A stretch of 64,000 bases of DNA from Tubulanus polymorphus (GCF_964204645.1 NC_134031.1:7726501-7790500); one strand, 5' to 3'. Counted from the first letter of the stretch, positions 1 through 13,725 are shown. Translations and numbers: made by a program. Notes: generated from the letters alone by a model not told the origin.

Positions 1-3000
1 GACAACCTCTGCTATCCGATCTGAGTTCTTTTCGGCGAAGGACCCAATCTCCACAGGAACATGTTCTCCAGGAGGTTACCCACGTTATCAGAGATAAAAT
101 AGTGTTTATATATTCCAAAATGCCCTACTAAATTCACGGGCAAGGAATTGAAAATGTTCTAATTCCAAGCTCACAAAAAAGGTGTTTTCTGCGGGTATCT
201 CATTAGTAATTAAACGAGGATGAGAGTGAGGGCGGCGGGAGGTAGGATAAGACTGGCAATCATATTGAGCGTACGGTTATCTGAGACAGATGTAATTACA
301 TAGTGATTACTATTGATAGATTATTACTAATCAATCAAGTGTTCGTCGGATGGAAGAAAGTCGGCAACTGGCGAGGATAGATTGATAGATTCTATTACAT
401 CGATTCTTGAGTGTTTTATTGACATTTATCTCTGAACCTCTCTTAAGTCTATCTGCAAGAATAGCTACGACAGACAAGGATTTCAAATGATGAGAAATTT
501 TGTCTTATTGAAATTATCTATTCTTAATGTCCCTTCCACTTGTAGAATTAACTGCCTAGTCGTCTTAATATCTGGTCCATCAAAACTTGGCGAATTGTCT
601 TCGAAATGAAGTTTCATTCGAATTTTATCATAACTTTTACTAGCAAAATACCATCCCACAGGACAGGTAGAAATCGCTGAAATACCAACAGAAGGGAGTA
701 GCTGCATTGCTTCTTTGCCACAGAACTGACCATTTGTGATGTTAACAACTGTTCATCTTGTTATCGTAATTGTTTCGGTGTGCATGCAGTGATGTACAAA
801 ATGCTTGAAAAATTTTAGTTCCTTAGAACATTCTACACATATTCTCGGTGATGTATGCCAAATTTGATGAACATAAAACATTCTTCCTCACAGTTTATTA
901 TTGCAGTATGATATGTTTAGGTTATGTTCATAAATCTGGTACTTCAGTGAATGCGTAACCAACAGTGTTGTGAATGGCAGCATGTTCTTGCCGTTGGATA
1001 AATAGCCGCACGGATTGAATTCTGCAATCACAGGACAGGGCTTAGTACTACGATTCGGACAATAAACTCAATAAGGAATCATCGCTTCCAAGTAACAGAC
1101 CCATGAATGCAGAAAACCTGTTATCGTTGCTTTGCAGCCATATTTATCATTTTCTTATTGTGGTGAGATAGACAGTTCAACGGTCAAAGGCAATGAGGAT
1201 TTGATCTGGATGGTTGATATTTGATGAAAGTCTACGACGTGCAGATGCAGTCTGCTTCTCGAGACATGTGTCACCATCCTAAATTCAATAATTCGCCAAA
1301 CTATGCATATCTTTTTGTCAGACTTAACGTTTGATGCTCTTCAGACGATGTACGCGTGGATTCGTACGTCCTTTCAAGTTGAAGATGCGAATGAGTAGAA
1401 GTAGCGGTATTCGCTATTGCCCGGTGTAAAGTATTGATTTGAATTCCGATGATGATTATTGATTTATATTATCCACGCGTACGTATTAGATCATGCCAAT
1501 ATACACAAATAGTCGAGGGCCATGACCTGATCTAAATCACTGCAATTCTCGGCCCAAAAAGCCCGATCTGGCATGTAGCGTCCCTAGAATATTGCGTAGT
1601 TAGCGAAATACGAGACATTGTTAATCACAGCTGTTGGAATGATCCACTCTAAATGTCATCAAATTTATTTATTCAATGCACACTGGTATAACAGATGTAA
1701 AAATTTTAAAATCACTTCAATATGACAACTGACAATGGGGACGATAAATTTGATGTTACTGCAAATTTTTTAAAAATTCATCTCCGTAAAAAAAGACTGT
1801 AAATAGCGTGAAATAAACATGAAACAGATACAATTTTTGTGACTGCGCATCTTCTGAAACAAGAAACAATTCATGGAAATAATGTTTCGATTGCTACGCG
1901 CACTATTTCAGAGGAGGTTAACAAGCAAAACCACCAGTCAGGGAGCTGAACCCGTTTGTCTTACATTTCATGTTAATTTTTGGCACCATTTATTTTCCGT
2001 TGCGAGGGTATCTGGGCTCTTCAAACTTTTTATGAAATCCATTTGCGACCTCAACACAATGGGGCATTGATCTCTGATTTTTCATGTAGCTTCATTGTGT
2101 ATTATGGATAAATACCATTTGTAAGCAACATATGGTCACTCCACTTTATTGACCATTTTAATATTTGATGATAGCATTTGAAGCTTTACAGCGAGTACTC
2201 TTTCAGTAAATTACTTATATGTTGCAGTTTCCAGGTCTTATTCCCCATGTGGTAGAATTTCACTATCAATATGTAACTACTCTATTCCCCATTAGACCAG
2301 GATTTTCGAGTAGTTTCAACGATACCCCGGCTAGATATCAATCGGTTCGACTTATTTCCGATATCTGAGCGCAATTTCAATGCGATTTTGTTACTGAAAC
2401 CACTTGTTTTTTGTCTCCATCATCGGGGTCGCCTACAACTCTAGATTACAAGCGACCATCGGCGATCAGTTGCTAGTAGAAGCAATGCTGTGGTTTCGGT
2501 TTTTCGGTTTTTGTTACTATTTTATTACGAGAAATACTGATTTGATTCATTTGATGCACACAGAAATATGAGAGATGTTACTGAGGATCTTACTGTTGAT
2601 TACTGATGAATTTGCTACTTGATTGCACTTTTCAGAGGTTGGCAGCCGTGATTATTGGAACAATGAAACGGCTTGATTTTAGCAAAAAATTTCAATTGAC
2701 GTAAAAAATTAAAGAATACCCATTGCAGCAATTTCCAATTATCAAGTTATATTTAAGAAAACTGAAAAAATTGATATTCAAAAACAGCATTCACGAGATT
2801 TGAACCTGTAGCACGGATCGCGTGATGGCAGTACAGCCACAATTTGGTGTTCACAATCACTATAGCTGTGATCACACGGGGATGATTTGGTCCGCGCCAA
2901 ATTGGCGCTGATCAGACCCTGAGTCAAGTTTGGCCAAATTAGTAAGCGTGTTCACACGTAGGATACTTAATAATGTTCAAACTAAGCGAAAGGAGTCATT

Positions 3001-5140
3001 TCTGGAGCCAGTTACAATTCACATGCAATAATTTTACCAATGCTAAAATTCCATTTGGGCCTGCTGATCTGACGTTTTTGGTCAGGCCAAATGTGGCCTT
3101 CCAAACAAGGCACAGGCATATTTCATTGCGTATGTTCTGGGCATAATTTGGCTTAGGCCAAACAGGCACAGGCTCATTTGATACCCATGTGAATGGTTGT
3201 TCTGGGCCCAATATGGCATGAGCCAACACAAGGGGCTACCTCAGCCGAGCTTAAGTCTGTCCTTGACTTTGTGAAAATGATTCTCCTAGTTGCCAGGTGT
3301 GGGTGATTTTTCTAGAACGTATTTAAAACTCTGTTCTCTTGAGGCAATTTGTTTGGCTTCAACTGTAGCACAATTCAAAGTTAGATCTTGACTTGTTCAG
3401 TTTATGTGTGAATATTCTCCATTCGTGGTTAAAATCATTATGAAACAAGAAAGTAACAATATTGTCAGTTTGATTTTGTTTTCCATGCAGTTCCATGCAG
3501 TATCCAATAGTGGATGGCTCTCAGAATATCAATAGCGGACTTGGTTGACACTAGCTAAGAACATATCTATCATAGCTTTATTTCGGGTAACTGCATTTTC
3601 ACAGTTTTCAGGCGCCATGTTTTGGGCACCCGTCGGATCCAAATTGCAGATATTTTTCTCAATATTTTTTTTCAATTTATTTCTTTTAATTTCATCCATA
3701 ACTCTGGATTGGATTAAGATTAAATAAAAGAAATATCATCAAAAAGATCAGTTGAAAATTACCTTCTTCGTGATAACGCATTATATATTATATATATATA
3801 TATTAGAATGTACATGTATTTTACATAAAGAATGCACTCTGGTTAGATCTTTGCAGATTATCACTGAAACCTTGCTTCCCTCAGTAGCCTTACTGGTATC
3901 CGATTACCTAAGTCATTGAATATCACCAGGGCAATTTGGTCTTCTTCAGGGGTTGGTAAACTTTGTTTCTGTTCCAAGTGAACTGTCTAGAATCTAATAT
4001 CGGCGGGTTCATGAGGGAATTAAGAAATCTGAAAAACTATTTCCTTGCGACTCGTCCATGATGCCACCTTGCTGTTTGATTCCGGTAGTAGAGGCTGCAT
4101 AGTTTTGCACTGAAACAATGATAGTCAAACAGTTCATACCCGGTTACATATATTCATACATAATTTAGAAAGTGATACTTGCGTAATTGTTCTCGCTTAC
4201 TGTAATCTTTAGACTTCAAGCTACAATTTTTTTCGTTTCCAGCAAATTATGGTAGTATATGATGATCTAGGCTATTTTATTACCGGGCGCGAAAAAAGAT
4301 ATGAAAGTGAATATTCTAGTGGAATTAGCCACCATTGAAGTCGGGTAGCGGAGCAATTTTCTCTTGTAATTGAAAGATGTTTGGCCGTTTGTTTTTTTTT
4401 TTCGTCGTGTGAAAGATGTCAGCGACTGCGTCAGATTTAGAAAAGCATCTCTAAACACATCACCGTGTCGATTGGCAATAATTCGTCACCTAGCAACAGA
4501 ACTGGCAGCAGGCGGCTGCAGCGTCGTCGGATGGATGTGTGTTATCAAGCTAATGCGTATAATTCAAACTAAAAAGCGAAAATGTTGCCATATGCATTAT
4601 GTGAAATTCTTGGAATTTCTCCGTTGGGTGACTATGCAATTCATTCACCAGGACAGTAAAACTTTTTAGTTGCATACATATTTGATGATAAGGGGCTCTT
4701 GAAAGAATTTTTTTATCTGTTCAACTGAATGTGACAAATGCCCACACTATATTGATCTTAACAAGTGGACTCATTTCTGAATTAACTTGTCTACGACACT
4801 ATTTTGTCACATTTTTCACGATGTGATTATTGTAACTGATTTTCTTTATTGGTTTTTCTTTTTCTATCTCGATTACATATAATCGTCATTTTCTTAATAC
4901 ATAGATAAATGTTTTGTTAGACTTGATAGAATCTGATAGTTGAAAAATCCATCTGCCTCTTCAACAGTTGCTTGCTGGTTGAACGATCTAAAATCGATCA
5001 ATTTTATGTCGATTGTATTGTATTCAATCTTACTTCTCACTAAGCTGACAAACCATGTTTTTTTTTCTTATAAACCTAGCCCAGTTGAAAATGTCTCTAG
5101 GTCAAAATTCGTTTTTCAAACAAAAATCAATCGGAGTGAC
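1..5140. other. Non-coding stretch, no recognisable exon
   Basis: I find no coding exon I can defend here. The short open frames (for example 483-707 on - and 4370-4669 on +) have no motif I recognise. The region is moderately A+T-rich with scattered short repeats. Around 2877-3240 there is a GGCCAAA/TTTGGCC-rich patch with copies on both strands that looks like the remains of a small transposon, but I cannot define its ends. It may be intron or 5' flank of the GPSM-type gene whose last exon lies at 13.5 kb. Confidence 0.5.
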
Positions 5141-5465
5141 GGAGGGAGAATGAGGGGATAGGGAGAGAGGAGTGTGTGGCGTGTGTAAGAGAGGGAGAGA
5201 GAATCTGTGACACGAAGGCAAGAGGATAACATGAACAACGCATATACACGCTTGCACTCACTGAGTGTACAGTAAAGCTATCGGTGACACTGTTGTCAGC
5301 TGCGAAATCGGTCTATTCTAATCGTTATAGAAATAACCGCGAATGTCAAGGAATATGGATGCAAATGAGGTATGTAATACTTACTGACGGGCGGTCATGA
5401 TAACGATGTAGTAGTCGGTCGGTATATCATAGATTTATGAAAGACTGGATGTGAGATGTTTTTCA

Positions 5466-5471
5466 TAGGCG

Positions 5472-5503
<32 letters not shown>

Positions 5504-5625
5504 GAAAGGGATAGAGAGAATGAGATGAAGAAGAGTGGGACGGAGGAATATGGAGGGAGAGGACAAGAGAAAGTGGGATGGAATTGATTGAAAGGGGAGA
5601 GAGTGAAAGTACATGAGAGATGGTT
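5466..5625 (+). repeat. Polypurine (GA-rich) low-complexity tract
   Basis: The + strand is almost purely A and G, with GAAA and GGGA words and few interruptions. A shorter tract of the same kind lies at about 5141-5215. This is simple sequence; the open frame on the complementary strand is only its poly-Ser/Leu/Phe shadow. Confidence 0.8.
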
Positions 5626-8089
5626 TGAGGGTGGAAACGGATAGCGAATCAATCTCGAATTTACCATTGATGATGAGCCGTAATTTGTAAATAGGAGATT
5701 TCTTGTTTGGTACGTTTCATTTGTGCCATGATGGATGGAGTCGACATCCTGAGAGTATATATAGTTCAGTCTCAGCCTGTGTGTTCAAATTTGAGTAAAT
5801 TTTTCATCGGCGGAAAACGTTTTCTTGATTCCATAGGATTTTAATTTCATCCACTATACAATAGGTTTAATCTTTCGAATATACATGTAGATTTTAACAC
5901 ACATGATATGCTTTTCTGAAAAAAGGTAGTGAAGAGTGGAGTCGAGTGAAGACGTCCTCATTTTTCTTCGCCATCTTTTGATCGTTGAAGATCGAGAAAT
6001 TACCGAAGTATGCGTGTTTCTATGCATTCTGTCTTATATTCTGCAACACCATGCGACATAATTCAGGTTTTATCTGTTGCTGTGATTTGATGTAATTATT
6101 TCAGCTTTATCTTAGATTGCATGCGTTACTAAAGCAGGTAGTTTGTCATCGATTGACTGGCACTCTACTGCAGCCTTGGAGTTGTCGCGTTCTACTGCGG
6201 GTTGTATTGGCTCAGGCTCTCGAGAAACGATGATAATAATAATAGTAATGATAATAGTCATGGTTCACTGCTCATCTGAATTTAAGCCCAGTTGATCTAT
6301 CTCCGTGAATTTGATGAAGTGGTATGGCTTTATTCAGCATTGGATGGTCAGATAAGATATCTGATGATTATAAATCAAAAATCTGAAAATCGCTAGAAAT
6401 AGGTTGAAGTGAAGCACTATTCTGCATCTGCCATACCCCTCAACACAGTGGCCACTACGTACTACTGGGGCCAGTTGCTCAAAAGTTGGTTAGAGATAAC
6501 CGATGGATAAATACCATAGTAATGTCACCACGTCAACTATCTATCCATTAACTCTTACCAACTTTGAAGGCCCCTGATTTTCAGTATTTGTTGATATTAT
6601 GTCCTGAGAAATACTGATTAGGTCCTACAGTGATCTACAGTCTGTCCGCCATTTTCCCAGAATGATAATTCTAGTGTCATTTGATCTAAGAACTTCAAAT
6701 TCAGTGATTTCGTATATATAACAAAATATCTTTTTTTGCCAAATCACGCTTTCTTTGCCAAATTACATATTTGTGCTTGTTATCGAAGTCCAAGTGGGAA
6801 ATCTTCAATTGTCTTCATGTTTAGTGAGTATATGAATTCTCAAAGACTCTTCTTCCGATATGAACTAGGGCAATGAGATAATTTTTGGCCATCTTCAATG
6901 ACCTGTAGTTCAAACATATTGGATTGAAATTTGCTGAGGACTTATCAAAACACGGGATATCGGACTCATTTTTGGAATAGGCCGTTTTTAGCGCAATTAG
7001 CAGCCATCATGGTCATTTCTTCAAAATTGTTGGTGGAAGTCAATATCGTGTAAGCTGCTACATGGTTTTACCAATTTGCCCTTGACATTATACATTTGAT
7101 TGTATTCCCCTTAGAAATTTTGGTCAAAAACCGGTTCAAGCTTCACCTAGCTGCATAAACTGTTTGCATCGTCTATCGTACTACTGTTTGTGGGGACCTT
7201 CATGTCTTCTCAGTTTTCTTGTTTGAATTGCTTGATACACATGTAAGGAAAATGTAAATGTCTTGTCCTTGACTACTGATTCATATAAACTTAATATTCT
7301 CTTTCATATTCCAAAATGTTACTGAAAACATTTCACTTTGGCTGCTAAACACATAGAGTTGAGCTTGGCAGCCCTAGAGATATAAAAGACAAGACCAGCT
7401 GAAAATTATTGTTTCAAAGTATGAATTCATTCTATGGAATGGAAGATATTGTGGGTTGATACAATTAGCTGATGTACAACGATTGATGTAACACGATGTT
7501 GTCCATATGATCTAAAACCCCACATTAAGAATAAAAAGAGTCCACAATGTTTCCTTGAACTAATGAATCATTCTGACTACATCCTAATAATCGTCTTCGG
7601 GAATACTTCCTAATACTCACCTTCAGTATTACTGAAGATGATCACTATTAGGATATAGTCGAAATATTGAATAAATCATTAGTAGCTCAAGGAACAATTT
7701 CCACTCTATTTATCCTCAGTGTGAGATTTTGTGTTAGCTGCTATATGGTTTTGTTAAATGGCTAACGGAATTTGATTGATTTTACCTTAAATACTCTTAA
7801 AGTTTTGCTCGGATCGAAAATTGAATAGTCGAAGAAAAAACAGCACGCAGGAGTATGAAACTTTTTGTTCTCTAAGAATTCATTTCTAATTTCTGGGAAA
7901 GATTTTGTTGCATTTCAGTATACTTTACTGTAGTCATGCTCATTGAAATCGGTAATCATTACATGTACACCTGTACGTATTCCCAGAAACCAGTGTGTGT
8001 TTCATCAGATTTTTTTAGCTCCTAAAACAAAGCATCTACTATGACTTAGTGTCATTTTAGGGTTCAACTGCATTGATCTGGGAGATGAT
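5626..8089. other. Non-coding stretch
   Basis: No exon or RNA gene is recognisable. It contains one fold-back element (6467-6574, listed separately) and a short inverted motif near 7590-7650 (TCCTAATA ... TATTAGGA). Confidence 0.5.
6467..6574. mobile_element. Small fold-back MITE (GGGGCC termini)
   Basis: The left arm starts GGGGCCAGTTGCTCAAAAGT and the right arm is its imperfect inverse, ending in GGCCCC. Subterminal sequence (GATGGATAA / TTATCCATC type words) is inverted too. A much shorter and almost perfect relative lies at 21198-21253, so this is a dispersed family and not a chance hairpin. Confidence 0.65.
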
Positions 8090-8116
8090 TTGAAATTCTC
8101 TCCCCGGTGTATTGTA

Positions 8117-8236
8117 TATTGGGCACACGGCTACAGTGCATCTACACCACGGTGCGGTGTATCGTTAGTTACTAGAAATTCAACAGTTGCAAGGTGCATC
8201 ATCGATTTATACACAACTATGCAGTGTAGACTGCAG
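8117..8236. repeat. Palindromic dispersed repeat (GTGTA/TACAC family), copy 1
   Basis: This stretch shares words and order with 10496-10680: 'ctacagtg.atctacacca', 'gtgtatc.ttagtt', then 'atcgatttatacac' and 'gtgtagac'. The first and last parts are inversely complementary, so it is a fold-back repeat. It carries no coding capacity and I cannot assign a superfamily. Confidence 0.5.
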
Positions 8237-9443
8237 GGGCAGATGCAGGGACCACTGTCGAGGGTAGCACAACTTATAAAAAGGGCATTTTTAAATAAAA
8301 ACGGCATTTTTAGATTAAAAAGGGCATTCTGAAATTTTGAAAATCTGCTTTTTAGCTGCAATTTCCAAGCAATTAAAGTCCTGACACGAAGTGCTTTCTA
8401 GCAAATTAACTGCAGATGTAGTTTCCAGGTAATAAAGACAAAATCATGAAGAATTATGTGCTCTTTGTTTGAAATTATATACCTCGTCTTGTAAAACAGT
8501 GCCCTTTTCTACTTTGGGCATGAAAAAGAAGGGCATGAGATTTTCGCAACGGTAGCATGTGCCTACGGTGCTACCGTCATAATCCGCGCCTGGGCTGGGG
8601 TGTAGACAGGAATACTGTAGACAGTCTGAAAGAGAAAAATTGAATCATTTGATGGCAGGAACATCATACACAAAGCTGCTTTGTTACCATTTTGCCAGAA
8701 GTGAAATCCATTCAGAACTTGCAAAATCTACCTGTTACTGGTCAGGATTCGACAATTCATTGAGTGATTTAAATCTCGTACCTTTTCCTTGAACTGAAAT
8801 CACTAAAACCAACTTCTGCATTTAATTGATTTTGCTCAGTCAAAATTTGATTGAAGAGTGATCTCAGCTCATTTCATGTTTAGTTTCTAAAGCTAATCTA
8901 TGAGATATAGATGGGTCTTAGGTTTCAGGCCAATTTTAGACCGAAAGAATGAATGACTTCACAACTAGCCCATGTGCCTATAAATGGAGTGCAAAATTAT
9001 TCAGGTTTCTCAGATGGTTTCTGTTGTTGGGATGTTTTGATATTCCCCCTACGATGAATTATAACATCAAGATATCAGACAGTGACTAGCGATTGAGGGG
9101 CCGAAATATTCAGCCGTCAACCGATGGGGATGCAGTGACTTGGCAACTGGACAGAAATTCACCGATTCTAAGAATCGAGCATGTGGAACTATATCCGAAG
9201 CATTGGTACACGATCGTTTTTCGACCGACAGCTTAACCACTCGGTCACTGTTCCCTGTCAATTCCTGATTCTTTGAGCATGGATCTTTGACATGTCAAGG
9301 TTTTTTGATTAGAGGAATTGGCAGTCGTCTTTGTTTAGTAAGAGTCCTCATTCGTAGATAGAAAGGGGATTTTTGAGGAAGATATCAACACCTTGCACTT
9401 GAAGTCTTTATATTTAATGATTGTTTGCGTCTATCTACTAATC

Positions 9444-9950
9444 TAAGCAAATTTGGTAACCACAATCAATTGACATGCTCTATGATTGTGGTGAGATTCA
9501 AGGCAATTGATTTCTGGATATGTGAGTGAGCGGTGTAGGCGAGTGGTTAGAGCGTTCGACTGTGGGCAGAGGTCATAGGTTCGAACCCCGTACATAACCG
9601 TAGTGTGCCCGCGCAAGACATCCTCATAGATGACTCTTGAGCGCCAGCAGCTTGTCATTTCTCCTCAGGAGAGATCACTGATAAATAGTTAGAGTTATAG
9701 GCTGGGAGTAATAATACCGATTTGATGAAAAGCACCATTGAACATTGTATCACAGTGAAAAGGGCGCTATAGAAAGTAAATTACTATTACTATTACTTTG
9801 ATATATTCTCCAGGGGGCGTTTGATAGCTGGATGACATGGTATTTCCATATATATCGGTACCTATGCATATTTTGTAACCACAATCAATTGCGAAGTTGT
9901 TGCTCATGACATGTTTAAATTAATTTTCAAGGCCATTGGGTTGGTTTCTT
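9444..9950 (-). repeat. Inverted fragment of the ~154-bp-core Helitron-like repeat, split by a SINE
   Basis: Read on -, this segment contains the core words of the repeat family that fills the gtf3c5 introns ('cgccccctgg', 'ttgaa.ctcaccacaatcat', 'caattgattgtggttac'). The part from 9522 to 9799 is an unrelated tRNA-derived SINE. The repeat sequence resumes directly after it, which shows the insertion order. Confidence 0.7.
9522..9799 (+). mobile_element. tRNA-derived SINE
   Basis: The head resembles a tRNA gene: a box A-like TGGTTAGAGCG near 9544-9554 and a canonical box B GGTTCGAACCC at 9578-9588. A tRNA-unrelated body follows, then a LINE-like tail (GGGCGCTATAGAAAGTAAAT) with TTACTA repeats. 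GATAT occurs on both sides (9517-9521 and 9800-9804), consistent with a short target duplication. The tRNA part is followed by extra sequence and lacks a clean 3' acceptor stem, so this is not a functional tRNA gene. Transcription would be by RNA polymerase III. Confidence 0.8.
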
Positions 9951-11449
9951 CATCAAAATTGTTAGATTTCCAAGTGGGCATATTCCTCCCTAGACTGCCT
10001 ATTTATATTGTGGCCTTGTGCGCAGCATGTACGGCCAGTTATATTCTCTGGCCAGCTGATAATCTCGGATGTTGATTTCGATTGGTAAAACAATATAGTT
10101 GGAAATAATGATTAGTTTCAGAGGTACGGTATATTTTATTACATAGGTTTGCTTAACACATATGAAAAAGAGATAGAATTTCACGCATTTGCCACTGATC
10201 GATAAGAGATGTGCTCTAAAAACTGGAAACGCGTTTGCAGCTGAATGACTCATAATATAATACAATGTGCTTATTCGCTGAACCTCAAACTCAATGCTTT
10301 AGATACGGTAGAATAATTCAGAGTTAAACGATCCCCATAATTCGCAGGTGTTGTGTCAAGTGGAGTGTAAGAATGACAGAAACAAAAAAAAATTCATTCA
10401 AGCCTTTAACCCCTTTCATTGCTGACTAAATACCCGAAAGTGCTGGAGATTGAAAAGTAAATCTTTTAAGATTCCACCCCAGTGTGTTGAATAACAGGCA
10501 AACCACTACAGTGTATCTACACCATGGTACAGTGTATCATTAGTTCACTATGTTTGATAGGAGCTGCCATCTTTCAATATCGATAAAAACTAATTACTTA
10601 TAACATCAATGCACCGTGAAGCAGTGTACTAGTTGCCCATCACCGATTTATACACTGCATTGCGGTGTAGACATGCTTAAGGGTTGAATTTGTGAGAAAA
10701 AAATATGTTATTACTTAAAAATCATTGATAATGGTAAAATATGATGTCATGCGTTATTTCACGAAATCGTGATAATGTATGATTCTAGTATTTGACAAAA
10801 GATCTTCACTGGGCAGTTGTCAAAACTACTGATAAATATTTGTTGCTACGATTTTATACATAGCTATATCGGTGATATTATACATAGCTCTATCATTTCA
10901 TATTTTATGTCATAGTATGCTGGACAATCCAAATACTATCGGTGTTGGGCTGGCAGCCAGTGTGTCTTATAATTGCCATTCAATCGCTCTCATCTGGACG
11001 TTCAACGTCATAATTAAATCAACATTTATATAAGTTGTTTACAACATCTGAGCTTGGAACTTGTATTGTTAACCTTAGTTTTAGGAAGATTATCTTGTCT
11101 TTATCACTGTTTATTATCGTCAATTATTAATAGTCATTATGTTTTTAAAGGGGTCTGAACATTCATATTGATGTGCAACCTACTCAGCTCTTTCAGGCTC
11201 CTATCATCGATTTCCTGTAGTCTTCATGTATATTTTATGATGTAAATTTTCTTTGATACGAGATGAATTATATTGATTAGGTATTACTCTATTACCAAAA
11301 TATCAATTTGAAAAAATTCGAGGGATATATCATTGATTACGGCAAAGCCAGGTTCATAGACTGGATGATTAGCTAACCTCTGGTACATTTACCTAGTCTG
11401 ACCTGGCTATTTCTTTTGATGCACTGTGCCCCAGGAATATTATTGACAT
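9951..11449. other. Non-coding stretch
   Basis: No exon recognised. The only structure seen is the second GTGTA/TACAC palindromic repeat at 10496-10680. Confidence 0.5.
10496..10680. repeat. Palindromic dispersed repeat (GTGTA/TACAC family), copy 2
   Basis: Same family as 8117-8236, with a longer spacer between the inverted halves. Both halves contain versions of 'cagtgtatctacacca' / 'gatttatacactg'. No coding content. Confidence 0.5.
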
Positions 11450-11773
11450 CAGGGTGACCACGATTCTGGGGAACACAGGGAATTCGATAAAATGTGGTAA
11501 ATATCTGGGGAAAAAACAGGGAAATGGTGTAAATTTTTCACACAGATTATGTTCTTCATCTCTGTCACCAGAACACTACAACTTAAAAATCTTCCATTTC
11601 ATGTGGTTAAGCCTTAATTTCTGTAAAAATATTTCAGCTGAATGTCGAAATATTTACTGGGCTAGCTTACTACTGGATCTGTCAAGATAACCACTCTCTG
11701 GTGTTTCCTACTGCAGTTCAGAACACAGGGGAAATCCAGGGACTTAGCAAGTGGACTGATTGTGGTCACCCTG
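11450..11773. mobile_element. hAT-like MITE (CAGGGTGACCA termini)
   Basis: The 324-bp element begins CAGGGTGACCAC and ends GTGGTCACCCTG, a perfect 12-bp terminal inverted repeat of the CAGGG type common in hAT elements. The flanks share only ATTGA (attgacat / attgagtc), so an 8-bp target duplication is plausible but decayed. It has no transposase. Confidence 0.75.
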
Positions 11774-13524
11774 ATTGAGTCGAATGAGCATGTTGTTTTA
11801 TTTTCCCATAAACAATGCGACTACCTTACATGTGGTATTCAAAAATAGTTTAAAAGATCTTCATTGTAGATATTGTTATAATTGTGGTATGATCGTAAAT
11901 GGCATTGTGAAGTTTTGAATAAGTATAATGTCTGAGTACAATGAAATAGAAAATCTCTCCGTCGTTATTACTAATGAGAGAGGGAGAGAGTCAAAGCAAG
12001 TCGAGATAATTAATTTTCATAAAATCAATTGTATGATTGGATTGGATGTGTGGTATATCTAAATGGGTTTGTCGTATAGCCATCTGTTCAAACTGTGTTA
12101 ACCACGGTGGTGCGTTACAACTCACTCGATCAATGCCTAGTGCCTGGGGCTACAAAGCTTTGTTATAGCCCAGCTTGTTAGCTACCCAGTTGCACACGGG
12201 TCCGGTTACTGGAGTTCGAAAATGGACCAAATTGGCCATGACTGGTCTTAGATCCGAGTCATTCATGATTTGCAACTGCGCCTAGAGGCTGGTTTTCAGA
12301 CACGACCAAGTAACACGTTCGTTATCAACCAATCATCTTAATAATGAGTACCGCCAACTGCTGTGGCGGTCAAAGCGTTATGAATGTAGATACTGCTGAA
12401 TAGATTTTATCATTGCCTGGAAGTGCAAATAAATATACATAATCAATAATAATCTGCTCCCTATTAGATTAAACTTTTCATGCAGATGATACCACTGCCC
12501 CTTTTCTTTTTATCCCCAAATAGCTCACCTTATTTTTTATCAATGATATTTTTTTGACACTGTAAAAGTCCTTACAATAATGGTTATATGCATTGATACC
12601 TAGTATCAAAAGTATATGTATGCTAGTATACGTAAAGGGGTTCTCTATGTCATCAATATCAGCGTTCAGATTAATAACAGTTACAATTATGAATTTTGGC
12701 GTTTATTTTGAAATCAAACATATTTCATAACTCTTTTCATATTTTTCATAAATTTTGATAATTATTTTTTAGAGGACGTGCATCATCAATATATCAGGGC
12801 TAGACTGGTTGCCGGTCAATTCAATTATCAACATATTCAAATACAAAATAACTCTATTGTTCCTTGATAGTATATGATTTATACTGTATAATTTATTGTT
12901 AAAAATATTAAGCAATATATGAGTTATTTTTCAAGGCATCAATAAACTTTCAAGTTAGTTTTCTTGTTCTCATTGTGTTTGAAATTGAAAATGCCTTGGT
13001 GTAATACGTCTTGTCTTATTACTCCAAGTAAAATACATATGTATGGTGTGTATAGCCTATTGTGCATGCACAGACTTCCATTGGTCATATTCATCACTGG
13101 CAACTTCACTGGTGTTTCAACCATTTTAAAACCTAGTGCACAACAAAAAGTGTTGCAATGATTCAGTTCGCCTGCTGTCGCACTAGGGTAAACATGTTTT
13201 GGAGCAAAACGAAGTTCAGTCACAAAACTAGCCAGAAAAGCATTGTTTCTGGTTTGTCTTGCTGTGCGCACTAGACACAATCTGGAACTTTCAGTTTGCA
13301 TACGTGAATATTAATCCGACCGAATTTGAAGATCAGTTCTGTACATGAAGAAAGTTACAGTATCCAAAAGCATTTTTGAAGCCACGTTTTGGTTTGATGG
13401 CTCCGAGAATCACCATTCGGAGCCATCCATTTCCCTGGTATCGTCTAAGAATGACGAATGCGAAAACTTTGCATTTGGGTTATATCATCGAATACTTATG
13501 CGTTTGATTTGCATTTCGTTACAG
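11774..13524. other. Non-coding stretch, probably GPSM intron or upstream sequence
   Basis: No exon recognised. The stretch at about 12110-12440 ends in an A/T-rich 'aataaatatacataatcaataataat' type tail and may be an old SINE or LINE 3' end, but I cannot define it. The last bases lead into the acceptor of the GPSM exon at 13525. Confidence 0.4.
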
Positions 13525-13725
13525 GCAACCCGACTCGAGGACCAGCGTAGCAATATCCAACCGGAAACGTCGACGGCCGTCATCAAGCAAGCGCCGACCG
13601 TCCCCGACGAGGATTTCTTTAGTTTGATACAGCGCGTACAATCGAGCCGATTAGAAGAACAACGAACTGAAATGCCGCCGCCGTTAAAGCCTATCAAAAA
13701 GAAAAACAGTAAAAAGAAGAAGTAG
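13525..13725 (+). CDS. G-protein-signalling modulator (GPSM1/GPSM2, AGS3/LGN/Pins type), last coding exon
   Basis: A 3' splice site (ttgcatttcgttacag) precedes 13525 and an open frame runs to a TAG at 13723-13725, giving 66 residues. It starts with the tail of one GoLoco motif (TRLEDQR). A complete second one, DEDFFSLIQRVQSSRLEEQR, follows, and the exon ends in a lysine-rich tail. GoLoco motifs bind GDP-loaded G-alpha(i/o); two or more in tandem at the C-terminus is the arrangement of Pins/LGN/AGS3, which link cortical G-alpha to NuMA and the spindle through N-terminal TPRs. The TPR exons and earlier GoLoco exons were not found in this window. The gene converges on gtf3c5. RGS14 and Rap1GAP also carry GoLoco motifs but usually one, not at the very end before a basic tail. 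The family call is firm; the paralogue is not decided. Confidence 0.8.
   Translation, partial: ATRLEDQRSNIQPETSTAVIKQAPTVPDEDFFSLIQRVQSSRLEEQRTEMPPPLKPIKKKNSKKKK

Noticed and set aside
483-707. 74-codon open frame on - with fairly balanced composition
   Set aside because: No motif recognised, no clear splice context and no neighbour to support it; kept out of the gene list.
9541-9605. Functional tRNA gene
   Set aside because: Boxes A and B are present, but the sequence continues into a SINE body and tail and no clean acceptor stem closes.
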